Source of the DNA: an uncultured Collinsella sp.
Lineage (GTDB): Bacteria; Actinomycetota; Coriobacteriia; Coriobacteriales; Coriobacteriaceae
DNA: 64,000 bases
Direction of reading: 5' to 3'
NCBI GenBank assembly: GCA_900555555.1
Contig: USLK01000003.1
Span: forward strand, 1-64,000
Positions 37,020 through 46,198 of the stretch are shown one piece after another. The position numbers were made by a program, and so were the translations under genes. How positions within the stretch are numbered: position 1 is the first letter of the stretch; every line of letters starts with the position of its first letter. The notes below the pieces were generated by a model. That model was given only the letters and a program-made list of their open reading frames with translations, was not told the DNA's origin and searched no databases.

Positions 37020-37556
37020 TTACAGCGTGGTGATACGGAACTCATCCATGGGGATGGTGCGGGCGGAGCGGCTCGCGGGATCGGCGATCTGGTCGGCGGC
37101 GTAACCCACGGTGAGCATATGCACCGGGTACAGGTCGCTCGGCAGGCCGAGCTCGTTGATGGCGATCATGGGATCGAAATGGCACACCCAGCACGTGGAA
37201 AGCCCCAGGTCCTCGGCCTGCATCATCATCTGGTCGCACACGATGGACGAGTCGATATCGCCTGCGTCCATGCTGTCGTACTTGCGTACCCATGCCGTGT
37301 CGACCTTGGTGCACACCACCAGCACCAGCGGAGCGCCGAAAACGCTGCCATCGCGCTCGAAGTGATGGGCGGCATGCCCGGCGCGCTCGCGCAGACGCGG
37401 CGTGTCGCACACCAGGACTCGCGTGGAATGGTTGTTGCACGCGGACGGCGCGATGCGCCCCGCCTCCAGGATGGCGGCGAGCTTCTCGGGCTCAACGGGA
37501 CGGTCCTCGTAAGCACGGCACGAATAGCGGGCGTGGGTCAGATCGGCAAAGGACAT
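37020..37556 (-). CDS. Nitroreductase-family flavoprotein
   Basis: A 178-aa FMN-dependent oxidoreductase of the small nitroreductase subfamily. The N-terminal FMN-phosphate region is THARYSCRAYEDRPV, the middle IAPSACNNHSTRVLVC, and the C-terminal VGYAADQ loop is present. It may reduce nitro compounds or quinones with NAD(P)H; the natural substrate is unknown. ATG 37556 with GAGGGGAG upstream is chosen; an in-frame ATG at 37577 is an alternative. It lies 58 bases downstream of metY on the same strand with no strong terminator between them, so the two may be an operon. Confidence 0.9.
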   Translation of the reverse strand: MSFADLTHARYSCRAYEDRPVEPEKLAAILEAGRIAPSACNNHSTRVLVCDTPRLRERAGHAAHHFERDGSVFGAPLVLVVCTKVDTAWVRKYDSMDAGDIDSSIVCDQMMMQAEDLGLSTCWVCHFDPMIAINELGLPSDLYPVHMLTVGYAADQIADPASRSARTIPMDEFRITTL

Positions 37557-37614
37557 GGGCTCTCCCCTCGATGGCATATCGATGACAAACGTCTCCATCA
37601 TACCCCGCGGCGCC

Positions 37615-38898
37615 CTACAGCGTGGCGAGCGCCTGCTCCACATCGGCCAGCAGGTCCTCGGTGGACTCGATACCGCAGGACAAGCGCACCATATCCGGCT
37701 CGACGCCGGCGGCGGCCAGCTCTGCATCGTTCATCTGGCGATGCGTGGCGTTGGCCGGGTGCAGGCAGCAGGTGCGGGCATCGGCAACGTGCGTGGCGAT
37801 CTGGGCCACATGCAGGTTCTTCATGAACTGCTCGGCCGCGGCGCGCCCCCCGTTAAAGCCAAAGCTCACCACGCCGCATGTGCCATCGGGCATGTACTTC
37901 TGCGCGCGCTCGTAATAGGCGTCGCCGGGCAGGCCCGGGTAGCGCACGAAGCGGATGGCGGGATGCTGCTGTAGGAACTCGGCCACCGCTAGAGCGTTCT
38001 TGCAGTGCTGCGGCATGCGCACATGCAGGCTCTCCAGGCCCAGGTTGAGGATGAACGCGCTCTGCGGGCTCTGGACGGAGCCCAGGTCGCGCATGAGCTG
38101 GGCGGTCGCCTTGGTGATGAAGGCGCCCTCCAGGCCAAACTGCTCGGCGTACACCACGCCGTGATAGGACTCATCGGGCGTGGTGAGGCCGGGGAACTTG
38201 TCGGCATGCGCGAACCAGTCGAACGTGCCGGCGTCCACGATGGCACCGCCCACGCACGCGCCGTGGCCGTCCATGTACTTGGTGGTGGAGTGGGTCACGA
38301 TATCGGCGCCCCACTCGATCGGGCGGCAGTTGACCGGCGTGGCAAAGGTGTTGTCCACGATCAGCGGCACGCCGTGGGCATGGGCCGCATTGGCGAAACG
38401 CTCGATATCGAACACCTTGAGCGACGGGTTGGAGATGGTCTCGCCGAACACGAGCTTGGTGTTGGGGCGGAACGCCGCCTCGAGTTCCTCGTCGGTGCAA
38501 TCCGGGTCCACGAAGGTGCACTCCAGGCCCATGCGGCGCATGGTGTGCTTCAGCACGTTGAAAGTTCCGCCGTACACCGCCGAGCTGGCCACCACGTGGT
38601 CGCCGCATCCGGCGATATTGAAGACGGCAAAGAAGTTGGCCGCCTGGCCCGAGGACGTGAGCATTGCCGCCGATCCGCCCTCGAGCTCGGCGATCTTCTT
38701 GGCCACCAGATCGGTGGTGGGGTTCTGCACGCGCGAGTAGAAGTAACCCGACTCCTCCAGGTCGAACAGCTTGCCCATGTGCTCGGAGGTGTCGTACTTC
38801 CAGGTGGTGGACTGGTAGATGGGAATCTGACGGGGCTCGGCGTCCCCGGGGTGATAGCCGCCCTGCACGCACGTGGTGCCGATATGCTCCTTGACCAT
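37615..38898 (-). CDS. metY: O-acetylhomoserine sulfhydrylase
   Basis: A 427-aa PLP enzyme of the Cys/Met-metabolism family, 420-430 aa being the length of MetY rather than of cystathionine lyases. The PLP lysine is Lys207 in STTKYMDGHG, and the cofactor Asp is in LIVDNTFATPVNCRP. GYFYSRVQNPTTD supplies the phosphate-binding Tyr/Arg from the partner subunit. It makes homocysteine from O-acetylhomoserine and sulfide (or methionine with methanethiol). ATG 38898 has GAGGAG six bases upstream. It is divergent from the C-GCAxxG-C-C gene. Confidence 0.92.
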   Translation of the reverse strand: MVKEHIGTTCVQGGYHPGDAEPRQIPIYQSTTWKYDTSEHMGKLFDLEESGYFYSRVQNPTTDLVAKKIAELEGGSAAMLTSSGQAANFFAVFNIAGCGDHVVASSAVYGGTFNVLKHTMRRMGLECTFVDPDCTDEELEAAFRPNTKLVFGETISNPSLKVFDIERFANAAHAHGVPLIVDNTFATPVNCRPIEWGADIVTHSTTKYMDGHGACVGGAIVDAGTFDWFAHADKFPGLTTPDESYHGVVYAEQFGLEGAFITKATAQLMRDLGSVQSPQSAFILNLGLESLHVRMPQHCKNALAVAEFLQQHPAIRFVRYPGLPGDAYYERAQKYMPDGTCGVVSFGFNGGRAAAEQFMKNLHVAQIATHVADARTCCLHPANATHRQMNDAELAAAGVEPDMVRLSCGIESTEDLLADVEQALATL

Positions 38899-38986
38899 GA
38901 TGTACTCCTCACTCGACGCGGTGCGTCGTTTGCGATCATCTGGGTAGAATGGTACTCGCAAAACCATACACCCAAGGAGACCCATT

Positions 38987-39427
38987 ATGGCATTCAACAA
39001 GCTCGAAACCGAACTTGATCGCGAGGCACTTAAATCTCAGGCGGCCGAGCTGCACGCACGCGGCTACAACTGCGCCCAGTCCGTACTGTGCGCGCTGGCA
39101 CCGGTGCTCGGGATCGATGAAGACGCCGCATTCACCCTGGCCGAGGGCTTTGGTGCGGGCATGGGCGGCATGACCGAGACCTGCGGCGCCATCTCGGGCG
39201 CCGTCATGGCGCTGGGCCATGCCACGAGCAACGGGCGAACGAATCCCACCAGCAAGGGAGCAACCTACAAGCTCTCCCGCGAGCTATGCGCCGGCTTTAT
39301 GGACAAGAACGGCACGACCGTATGCCGTGAGCTCAAGGGCGTGGGCTCGCCCGAGGGCCCGCGCCGCAGCTGCCCGGGCTGCATCGATGACGCCATCGAC
39401 CTGACCGTGGATATCCTCAACAGGTAA
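38987..39427 (+). CDS. C-GCAxxG-C-C family redox protein
   Basis: A 146-aa protein with the family's cysteine pattern: YNCAQSVLCALAPV, TCGAISGAVMALGHA, ELCAGFMDKNG, TVCRELKG and SCPGCIDDA. Members are small putative redox or metal-binding proteins common in gut anaerobes, of unknown biochemical role. ATG 38987 has AAGGAG seven bases upstream. Standing alone, divergent from metY and convergent with the YigZ gene. Confidence 0.92.
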   Translation: MAFNKLETELDREALKSQAAELHARGYNCAQSVLCALAPVLGIDEDAAFTLAEGFGAGMGGMTETCGAISGAVMALGHATSNGRTNPTSKGATYKLSRELCAGFMDKNGTTVCRELKGVGSPEGPRRSCPGCIDDAIDLTVDILNR

Positions 39428-39484
39428 ACCGAGCGGCCCCGCGCATATAGCACGGGACCGCCGTCATTTCCATACGTTTTCGAA

Positions 39485-40120
39485 TCAGAACTCGGCAAAC
39501 CGCACCGGGCCCACCGCAGGGGTGACCGAACCGTTCGTGAGCTCGGTGATAACCGGCAAAAAAGCCAGCTCCTCCCCCGCCTTGAACACCACCGAGAGCG
39601 CCACGGCGTCGGTGAAACCGGTGCCGGCAACCTTGCCGCCGGCTGCCTCGACCGCACGCAGCACTTGCTCGTACAGGGCATAGGGAACCGTCAGCGTCAC
39701 GGTGAGCACGCTCGTCATCTCCACGAGCATGCCCTGCGCCCTCGCCGCCCCGATCGCCGCCTGGGCGGCCGCGGTGTACGCGCGCACCAGCCCGCCCGAG
39801 CCCAGCAGCGTGCCGCCGAAGTAGCGCGTGGTAACGCAGCACACGTCCCTGAGGCTCGCGCCGCGCAGGACCTCAAGCGTGGGCATGCCGCTCGTGCGCT
39901 GGGGCTCGCCGTCATCGCTCGCGCGCTCCGTGCCGTCCGCCAAAATGAAGGCGGGCACGTTGTGCCGCGCATCGTAATGACGCGAACGCATGGCCGCCTG
40001 ATGGGCCTGCGCCTCATCGGCCGACTCCACATGGATAAGCTGGCCGATGAACCGGCTCTTGCGGTCCACAAACTCGCCTACGGCCTCAGCGCCCGCACGC
40101 ATGGTGATATAGCTGTCCAT
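39485..40120 (-). CDS. YigZ/IMPACT family protein
   Basis: A 211-aa protein. The N-terminal UPF0029 (Impact) domain is recognised by KSRFIGQLIHVESADEA, RHNVPAFILADGTERASDDGEP and TTRYFGGTLLGSGGLVRAY. A DUF1949 domain makes up the last ~70 residues. It is suspected to have a translation-linked regulatory role; bacterial function is not established. ATG 40120 has GGAGG seven bases upstream. It lies 58 bases downstream of the RNase P RNA on the same strand. Confidence 0.92.
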   Translation of the reverse strand: MDSYITMRAGAEAVGEFVDRKSRFIGQLIHVESADEAQAHQAAMRSRHYDARHNVPAFILADGTERASDDGEPQRTSGMPTLEVLRGASLRDVCCVTTRYFGGTLLGSGGLVRAYTAAAQAAIGAARAQGMLVEMTSVLTVTLTVPYALYEQVLRAVEAAGGKVAGTGFTDAVALSVVFKAGEELAFLPVITELTNGSVTPAVGPVRFAEF

Positions 40121-40178
40121 GGATATGCCTCCGCTCGTGCTCGATCGATACCCGCTACGCACTGTGGGGAGAGAATAT

Positions 40179-40534
40179 GCGAAGCGGACCGATAAGCCGG
40201 GTTCTGTCGTGGGCGATCATTTATCTTGCCCGCATGTCACCATGCGATTCCACGCGCGCTACCCGAGTGCAAGCCGGGCCGGCCCATAGCACTCCTATTT
40301 GCGCTTGCTCCGAATGGGGTTTGCCAAGCCGCCATATTGCTACGACGCTGGTGGTCTCTTACACCACCGTTTCAGCTTTTCCCTTTACGCCAAGACGTAG
40401 GTGGGAGTCTTCTTTTCTGCGGCACTTTCCGTCGGGTCGCCCCGCCTGGCCGTTAGCCAGCATTCTGCCCTGTGGAGCCCGGACTTTCCTCACATGCAGA
40501 CATGCTGCATGCGCGATCGCCTGGCCCGCTTCGC
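40179..40534 (-). ncRNA. rnpB: RNase P RNA (class A)
   Basis: About 356 bases. The ends pair: 5' GCGAAGCGGGCCAG with 3' CGGTCCGCTTCGC. Conserved core elements are GAGGAAAGTCCGGGCTCCAC near the 5' end, AAAGTGCCGCAGAAAA in the middle, and ACAGAACCCGGCTTATCGG near the 3' end. It is the catalytic RNA that removes tRNA 5' leaders. Open frames on either strand through this region are not genes. Confidence 0.96.
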
Positions 40535-40542
40535 AAGCGCCT

Positions 40543-40548
40543 ATTGTA
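40543..40548 (-). promoter_or_regulatory. -10 element of rnpB
   Basis: TACAAT on the minus strand, about nine bases before the RNase P RNA 5' end; the -35 box is not consensus. Its position supports the mapped RNA start. Confidence 0.55.
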
Positions 40549-40676
40549 CCACGCCTGCGCGCCAAAGGCCGTGCTACTCGCCGGCACCACACGGTTTGTA
40601 CTTTTGCATCGCTCCCCCTGTCACGGTAAAGTGTCTGTTAAGTTTTTGTAAGCTTTGTAAAAGCAGGGAGCACGTC

Positions 40677-41726
40677 GTGGACGTCTCGTTCTCGTATTTT
40701 ATTCAGCAGATGACGACCAGCCCCATCCTGGCCCTCACCGTCATCCTCACCCTTGGCGTCATCTTCGTCAACGGGTGGACCGATGCACCCAACGCCATCG
40801 CCACCTGCGTCACCACGCGCTGCATGCGCCCGCGCGCCGCGATCATCATGAGCGCCGTCTTTAACTTCCTCGGCGTCCTCATCATGACCAAGATCAACGC
40901 GAGTGTCGCCTCGACCATTTCCAACATGGTCGATTTTGGCACCAACACCAACATGGCCCTCATCGCGCTGTGCGCCGGACAGTTCTCCATCGTGGTCTAC
41001 AGCGTTGCCGCCGCGCGCTTCGGTATCCCCACCAGCGAGTCGCATAGCCTGATCGCCGGCCTCACCGGCGCCGCGATCGCCCTGGGAGGCGCATCGGGCG
41101 TCAACATGGACGAATGGGTTAAAGTCCTCTACGGCCTGGTCCTGTCGCTTCTGGCGGGCTTTGTGCTGGGCTGGCTCATCTGCAAGGCCATCACCATCGT
41201 GTGCGCCGGGTGCAACCGCCAGCGCGCCAACAGGTTCTTCAAGTACGCGCAGATAGCCGGCGCGGCGGCCATGAGCTTCATGCACGGCGCCCAGGACGGC
41301 CAAAAGTTCATCGGCGTGCTGTTCTTGGGCGTGGCGTTCTGTAACGGCCAATCGAGCGTGGAGGGCGTCGTCATCCCCATCTGGCTCATGATGCTGTGCT
41401 CCACCGTTATGGGCGTGGGCACCAGCGTAGGCGGCGAAAAGATCATCAAGGCCGTCGGCATGGACATGGTCAAGCTCGAAAAGTACCAGGGATTCGCCGC
41501 CGATCTGGCCAGCGCGGCCTCGCTGCTCGTCATGACCCTCACCGGCATCCCCGTTTCCACCACGCACGTAAAGACCAGTGCCATCATGGGCGTGGGCGCC
41601 GTCAAGCGCCTGTCGGCCATCAACTTCGGCGTCGTGAAGGACATGATGCTCACCTGGGTCTTCACCTTCCCCGGGTGCGGCCTCATCAGCTATCTCATGG
41701 CCAAACTCTTCCTCTTCCTCGTATAG
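40677..41726 (+). CDS. Pit-family inorganic phosphate transporter
   Basis: A 349-aa membrane protein with the duplicated Pit signature: GWTDAPNAIATCVTTR near the N-terminus and SFMHGAQDGQKFIGV in the middle. GIPTSESHSLIAGLTGAA and GIPVSTTHVKTSAIMG are the paired inner motifs. Pit proteins are proton- or sodium-coupled, low-affinity phosphate transporters. Start is GTG 40677 with AGGGAG six bases upstream; earlier in-frame codons lie inside the rnpB region. It is cotranscribed with the DUF47 gene 59 bases downstream, the usual Pit partner. Confidence 0.93.
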   Translation: MDVSFSYFIQQMTTSPILALTVILTLGVIFVNGWTDAPNAIATCVTTRCMRPRAAIIMSAVFNFLGVLIMTKINASVASTISNMVDFGTNTNMALIALCAGQFSIVVYSVAAARFGIPTSESHSLIAGLTGAAIALGGASGVNMDEWVKVLYGLVLSLLAGFVLGWLICKAITIVCAGCNRQRANRFFKYAQIAGAAAMSFMHGAQDGQKFIGVLFLGVAFCNGQSSVEGVVIPIWLMMLCSTVMGVGTSVGGEKIIKAVGMDMVKLEKYQGFAADLASAASLLVMTLTGIPVSTTHVKTSAIMGVGAVKRLSAINFGVVKDMMLTWVFTFPGCGLISYLMAKLFLFLV

Positions 41727-41785
41727 CGGCCCGCGCACCGCGCGGTGCCCAAAGGTTTAAAAACGCTCCCCGAAAGGATCCCCCC

Positions 41786-42409
41786 ATGGCAAAAAAACCC
41801 GACTCGTTCTACTACGACAACTTCAGCGCCTGCGCCGACTACGCATGCCAGGCCGTCAAACTGCTCCATAAGGTGATGGGGAACTTCGACCCCACCAACA
41901 TCGAACAGGCCGTAGAGGCCATGCACGAGATAGAACAGGCTGCCGACGAGCGCAACCATGAGGTATCCGATGCCCTGCTCACGGCGTTCATCACCCCCAT
42001 CGAGCGCGAGGACATCGCCGTTCTGTCCGATGCCCTGGATGTGGTGGTCGACCGCATCGAGGGCGTGCTGCACCGCATGTATTTCTGCAACATCCAAACG
42101 GTACGGCCCGACGCCCTCAAGATGTGCGACAAGCTGGTCGAGGCCTGCGAGCAGATGCGCGAGCTGATCTCCGAGTTCCCGCAATTCAAGCAGAGCAAGA
42201 GCATTCGCGAGCATATCATCGCAATCAACACCGTTGAGGAGCGCGCCGACGAGCTCTACATCCAGGCGATGCGTGCCCTGCACACCACCGAGATCGACCC
42301 CATCGAGGTCATCGCCTGGCGCGATGTCTACACGTTCCTGGAATTCGTTGCAGACTCCTGCGAGCATGTGGCGGGCACCGTGGACGCGATCCTCATCAAG
42401 AACAGCTAG
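41786..42409 (+). CDS. DUF47 / PhoU-like Pit accessory protein
   Basis: A 207-aa all-helical protein of the DUF47 (Pit accessory) family, related to PhoU. Conserved acidic motifs are AMHEIEQAADERNHEV, TPIEREDIAVLSDALD and INTVEERADELY, which are thought to bind metal. It probably modulates the adjacent Pit transporter. ATG 41786 has GAAAGGA upstream. Confidence 0.93.
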   Translation: MAKKPDSFYYDNFSACADYACQAVKLLHKVMGNFDPTNIEQAVEAMHEIEQAADERNHEVSDALLTAFITPIEREDIAVLSDALDVVVDRIEGVLHRMYFCNIQTVRPDALKMCDKLVEACEQMRELISEFPQFKQSKSIREHIIAINTVEERADELYIQAMRALHTTEIDPIEVIAWRDVYTFLEFVADSCEHVAGTVDAILIKNS

Positions 42410-42530
42410 AACGGCCTCTCAGCGGCTTGTAGCGGCATCTGAGCAGGGCCATAGATCTGGTTCGCTATATCCCGTATACAAATGAGGAATGTCTAACCCA
42501 GCGAGACCGATTGCAAACACACCCGACAAA

Positions 42531-42564
42531 AAAAGAGGTGCACCCGAACGGATGCACCTCTTTT
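42531..42564. terminator. Bidirectional terminator between DUF47 and divIVA
   Basis: Perfect 12-bp arms AAAAGAGGTGCA (42531-42542) and TGCACCTCTTTT (42553-42564). T-runs exist on both strands, serving the two convergent operons. Confidence 0.93.
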
Positions 42565-42583
42565 GCTGTGTATGTTGGGAAGC

Positions 42584-43267
42584 CTAGTCCAGGTCGTCCA
42601 CGGCGAAGTTGTCGAGCGGGGCGAAGGGATCGGCAACAGGCTGCGGCTCAACGGCCTCGGCCGGCACGGCCATGGGAGCGGTCTCCATGGGAGATACGTC
42701 CTCGGTGTGCTCGGAGCCCGTGGGGGTGTTGGAGAGGATGTCCTCCGGGAAAGAGTCCTGGGCATCGTCCATGAAGTGCTGGATCAGCTTGATGTACTCG
42801 GCGCGGAACTCCTCACGGGAGGCCTTGAGGCGATCGATTTCGTTGATCTCGTTCTGCTTCTCGGCAAGGGCCTGACGGATGACCTCGCGGGCCTTTGCGT
42901 CGGCATCGTTGCGGATGCGATCGGCGTTATCGCGAGCCTCGGCGATGATGGCGTCGGCGGACTGCTGAGCCGAGATGAGGGCAGCGGAGATCTGGCTCGC
43001 GGTAGCGGTGTACTCGGCCGGCACGGCAGCGGGCTGCGGCTGCGGCACCGGGGCGGACTCCGCCTCGGCAAGACGAGCGTTGGCCTCGGCAAGCTGCTGC
43101 TCGGCATCGGTCAGACGAGTCTTAAGGTCAACGATCTTGTTGAGCATCGCATCGACCTCGGCCGCAAGGCGCTCGAGGAACACATCGACCTCACCGGGAT
43201 CGTAGCCGCGCTTGGCCTCAGAGAATACCTGAGCCTGAATATCGCTGGGTTTGATAGCCATCTGCAT
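42584..43267 (-). CDS. divIVA: DivIVA family septum/pole-targeting protein
   Basis: A 227-aa DivIVA protein. The N-terminal membrane-binding and crossed-coil domain is typical (IKPSDIQAQVFSEAKRGYDPGEVDVFLERL). A second coiled coil follows a proline-rich break (about 73-82), and an acidic, Pro-rich tail ends the protein. It recognises curved membrane at septa and poles and organises division or growth. The start is ATG 43267 with AAGGA upstream, or ATG 43261. Last gene of the ylmE-sepF-ylmG-divIVA unit, closed by the strong terminator at 42531-42564. Confidence 0.93.
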   Translation of the reverse strand: MQMAIKPSDIQAQVFSEAKRGYDPGEVDVFLERLAAEVDAMLNKIVDLKTRLTDAEQQLAEANARLAEAESAPVPQPQPAAVPAEYTATASQISAALISAQQSADAIIAEARDNADRIRNDADAKAREVIRQALAEKQNEINEIDRLKASREEFRAEYIKLIQHFMDDAQDSFPEDILSNTPTGSEHTEDVSPMETAPMAVPAEAVEPQPVADPFAPLDNFAVDDLD

Positions 43268-43334
43268 TCATTCCTTTCAAACGTCGGTGCATCCGCCTGG
43301 GCGATCGGGGCCGGGGCGTAACAGCCGTGCGTAT

Positions 43335-43607
43335 CTACAATAGTAAATTCAACAGCAGTTTTTCGAGAAGATTTAACGCAATTATCGCAATAACCGGCGA
43401 GAAATCGATGCCGCCGAGCGGCGGGATAAAACGACTGAAAAAGCGCAGGAACGGACCGACGATGCTGTCGAGGACCATGCCCACATCGTGAATGAAGCTA
43501 CCGGGCTTGATGGGAAACCAAGTGAGAAGGCAGTACGCAAGCACCAGGAAGCTGTAGAAGTTGAAGAGCGTCACTATCAGACGCGCCAGGGTAAACGAAG
43601 TGATCAC
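43335..43607 (-). CDS. YggT family membrane protein (YlmG)
   Basis: A 90-aa protein with two membrane helices. The family motif is LTWFPIKPGS in the first half, and GPFLRFFSRFIPPLGGIDFSPVIAIIAL in the second is characteristic (split here as GPFLRFFSRFIPP and GGIDFSPVIAI). GTG 43607 is the start, 14 bases after the sepF stop. It belongs to the conserved division-gene tail; its role in envelope or division is poorly defined. No ylmH follows it. Confidence 0.92.
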   Translation of the reverse strand: MITSFTLARLIVTLFNFYSFLVLAYCLLTWFPIKPGSFIHDVGMVLDSIVGPFLRFFSRFIPPLGGIDFSPVIAIIALNLLEKLLLNLLL

Positions 43608-43621
43608 GTGAGACGACGCCC

Positions 43622-44365
43622 TTACTGCTTGAGATATCCATCGGCACGAAGCTTAGCCAGGTCGGTTTCCTTGACCTCACAGTCCTGGGGAAGCACCATG
43701 AACACACGGTCGCCGAGCTCGCGAACGCTTGCGCCCAGACCGCAGGCAAACCCGTAGCTGAAGTCCAGCACACGCTTGGCCACCTCGGTGCGCACACCCA
43801 CGAATACCAAAGCGACGGGCTGGCGGGTGCGCACGCGACGCACGACCGTCTCGACGTCGTCATAGCTCTCGGGACGCAGAACGTAGGCGGGAAGCTGCGG
43901 CGTTGAATTGACCACGGCGCTCACGCGCGCGGCGGTCTCGGCGGAAGCGGAGGACGCTGCGCTCGAAGCGGCAACCGAAGCCGCCGAATGCTGGGCCTGG
44001 GCGTAGCTCGAAGGCGTATCGTACGCACCCGGACGATACGCCGGGGTCTCACGAGACGGAGGCGTCATGGACGGCGTGTACGTGGTGGCATGGCGATCGG
44101 CATCCCCTACCAGCTGGCCGCTGCGCGTATACACGGCAACGGATTCCGCCTCGCCGCGGCGCGTCTGCCCGAGCATACCGTTGTGCTCCTCTTGGCCATA
44201 CGAGCCGCCTCGGTAGCCGCCCTGCGTCTGATCATAGTCGGACGCAGCCTGGTACCCGTCATCATATCCGGCCTGATCATCATAATAATCGTCATAGCCG
44301 TCATCACCGTAGGGCTCGGGGTCCTGCGGATGCAGCCTATTTTTAAGATCGTCTAGAAAACCCAC
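43622..44365 (-). CDS. sepF: Cell division protein SepF
   Basis: A 247-aa SepF. The N-terminus VGFLDDLKNRLH is the membrane-binding helix. A long low-complexity linker rich in Asp, Tyr, Gly, Ser and Ala occupies about residues 20-150. The C-terminal SepF core (YDDVETVVRRVRTRQPVALV, then DFSYGFACGLGASVRELGDR) binds and bundles FtsZ. With ftsA absent from this cluster, SepF is probably the main membrane anchor of FtsZ. GTG 44365 follows GAGAGGT; an in-frame GTG at 44398 would add 11 residues. Confidence 0.93.
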   Translation of the reverse strand: MGFLDDLKNRLHPQDPEPYGDDGYDDYYDDQAGYDDGYQAASDYDQTQGGYRGGSYGQEEHNGMLGQTRRGEAESVAVYTRSGQLVGDADRHATTYTPSMTPPSRETPAYRPGAYDTPSSYAQAQHSAASVAASSAASSASAETAARVSAVVNSTPQLPAYVLRPESYDDVETVVRRVRTRQPVALVFVGVRTEVAKRVLDFSYGFACGLGASVRELGDRVFMVLPQDCEVKETDLAKLRADGYLKQ

Positions 44366-44405
44366 GTCAATACCTCTCTTTGCGCCGTATACGGGCACTA
44401 TGAGC

Positions 44406-45143
44406 TCATTTTACTTCAAAGGTGGGGTCGAAGACCACCCTGCCAAGACGAACAATCGTTGAACCTTCTTCGATGGCCTGCTCGAAATCCTCGCTCATAC
44501 CACAGGAGAGCTCGGGCAGCTCAACATCGAAGGAAGACTCGAGCTCGTCGCGGAGCTCACGCAAACCGGCAAAGCAGGCCTGCGCAACGCTTTTATCCCC
44601 GCGCGGCGCCATCGTCATAAGCCCGCACGGCACGATTCCACAAAGACCACGAAGCTCATCGAAGCAAGCACGCAGCTCATCGGGAGCAAAACCGGACTTC
44701 GTGGCCTCCCCCGACACATTCACCTCGATTAATACCGGCTGAGGACCGGGCAGCTCCCCTGCATCCATCTTGCGTACCGCACGCGAGGACACCGCTCGGG
44801 CCAAATGCAGCGATTCGATGGAATGGATGAGCTCGACGCGCCCCAGGACGGCGTTTATCTTATTGGTCTGCAGGTTGCCGATCATATCGAAGCGCACCGG
44901 CGGCAGGTCGGAGACCATCGACAAGGCCTCGAGCTTGCGATTGAGCTCCTGGGGGCGGTTCTCGGCAAAACCTCGATACCCCGCATCGATAGCGGCAAGA
45001 ACCTCACCGATCCCCACCGTCTTGGAGACGGCAAGCAGGGACACGTCATCGAGCGTGCGCCCCGAAACGGCAACCGCGCACTCCATGCGCTCCAAGATGC
45101 GCGAGCGCCGCTCGCCGATCCACTCGCGATACCTTTGCTCCAC
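44406..45143 (-). CDS. PLP homeostasis protein YggS (YlmE)
   Basis: A 245-aa PLP-binding protein of the YggS/PROSC family. The PLP lysine is in VSLLAVSKTVG. Other marks are FAENRPQEL, IGNLQTNKINAV, VLIEVNVSGEATKSGF and SCGMSEDFEQAIEEGST. It buffers intracellular PLP and has no known enzyme activity. GTG 45143 is taken as start on family length, with a weak GGACGG site; GTG 45152 is nearby. First gene of the ylmE-sepF-ylmG-divIVA unit, directly after the terminator of the pst operon. Confidence 0.9.
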   Translation of the reverse strand: MEQRYREWIGERRSRILERMECAVAVSGRTLDDVSLLAVSKTVGIGEVLAAIDAGYRGFAENRPQELNRKLEALSMVSDLPPVRFDMIGNLQTNKINAVLGRVELIHSIESLHLARAVSSRAVRKMDAGELPGPQPVLIEVNVSGEATKSGFAPDELRACFDELRGLCGIVPCGLMTMAPRGDKSVAQACFAGLRELRDELESSFDVELPELSCGMSEDFEQAIEEGSTIVRLGRVVFDPTFEVK

Positions 45144-45179
45144 AACGATCACCGTCCAACAACGTGTATCCAAACGTAA

Positions 45180-45217
45180 ACAAAAGACACGGTGGCACCG
45201 CCGGCGCACACCGTGTC
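45180..45217 (-). terminator. Terminator of the pst-phoU operon
   Basis: On the minus strand, GACACGGTG (45209-45217) pairs perfectly with CACCGTGTC (45186-45194) and is followed by TTTTGTTTACG. It isolates the phosphate genes from the division genes downstream. Confidence 0.88.
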
Positions 45218-45246
45218 GTAGCATCCTAAACTATGAAGCGGACAAC

Positions 45247-46125
45247 CTACTCCTCGTCGTCCTCATCGTCATCCTCGCCGTTCTTGGCCGCCTCGATCAA
45301 GCTGGCGAGCTTCTCGCCCACCTCGGCCGGGTCGAGCTCGGATACGTAGCGGGCATCGGAGACCGGCTTGAGGATCACGCCCTCGCCGGACGGCACGCGC
45401 ATGCGCTCCAGCTCGTCCTTGGAGGCCTCGGCGATATCGGCAACACTCCAACGCTGACCGGTAAGCAGGAAGGTCAAACGGAAGGCGGCATCGATGGAGA
45501 TGGAGGCCATGCGGTCCAGGTAACGGGAGACCATGATGACGCGGCGCAGGTCGTCCAGTGCCGCGGTGTCATCCCCGCCGTCCTCGTCCACCGCGATATC
45601 GCTCGTGGACATACGGTTATAGGTGCGGAAGAACTCCTGGTAGATGGCATGCACAGCCTCGTCCTGCTCGGAGAGCTGGCCCATCTGGGACAGGTCGTTG
45701 CTCACCAGGGCCGAAATGGAGGCGCCCAGTACGCGATACACGCACGTGGCCTCGCGGTCGATAAGATCAACGAGCTCGGCCGGCAGCTCGATATCGGAGC
45801 TGACCTTGTGCTTGGCGGCGCGGGCGATACGGCGAACCTTATCGCTCATGCGCTGCAGGTTGAAGTTCACGTAGATGATCGTCTGCAGCAAACGGAAGTC
45901 GGAGGCGACCGGGGACTGCGTGGCGATGAGGTTGTAGCACACGGCCTCGAGATTTGCGCTGCGGGCGTCGATGGCCAGCGTAGCCTTCTGCGCCTTCTTG
46001 GCCAGTGATTTGTCATCGCTCACGAACGCCTGGACGGCATCGTGCAGCGTGAGGTCGACGGCCTCGAAGATGGACAGCATCTCGTGGCGAGCCTCGATGA
46101 GCTGACGTGAAAACAGTTTGCGCAT
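45247..46125 (-). CDS. phoU: Phosphate uptake regulator PhoU
   Basis: A 292-aa, longer-than-usual PhoU (family ~220-240 aa). Two three-helix PhoU repeats cover residues 1-215 (FSRQLIEARHEMLSIF, NFNLQRMSDKVRRIARAA, MVSRYLDRMASISIDAA). About 75 extra residues follow, ending in an acidic run. It links the Pst transporter state to phosphate signalling. ATG 46125 has GGAG upstream. No PhoR/PhoB-type two-component genes are in the window. Confidence 0.92.
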   Translation of the reverse strand: MRKLFSRQLIEARHEMLSIFEAVDLTLHDAVQAFVSDDKSLAKKAQKATLAIDARSANLEAVCYNLIATQSPVASDFRLLQTIIYVNFNLQRMSDKVRRIARAAKHKVSSDIELPAELVDLIDREATCVYRVLGASISALVSNDLSQMGQLSEQDEAVHAIYQEFFRTYNRMSTSDIAVDEDGGDDTAALDDLRRVIMVSRYLDRMASISIDAAFRLTFLLTGQRWSVADIAEASKDELERMRVPSGEGVILKPVSDARYVSELDPAEVGEKLASLIEAAKNGEDDDEDDEE

Positions 46126-46198
46126 GATGAGCTCCAATCAGTTGGGAACGGGCATGATTATGCCGCGCTACATGAGCACCGCACCCCTTGGGCCACGA

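Noticed and set aside
40226..40660. Open frames through the RNase P RNA region, including one continuing into the Pit gene
   Set aside because: The region is an RNA gene with paired ends and conserved core sequences; the Pit gene has its own GTG start and ribosome site at 40677.
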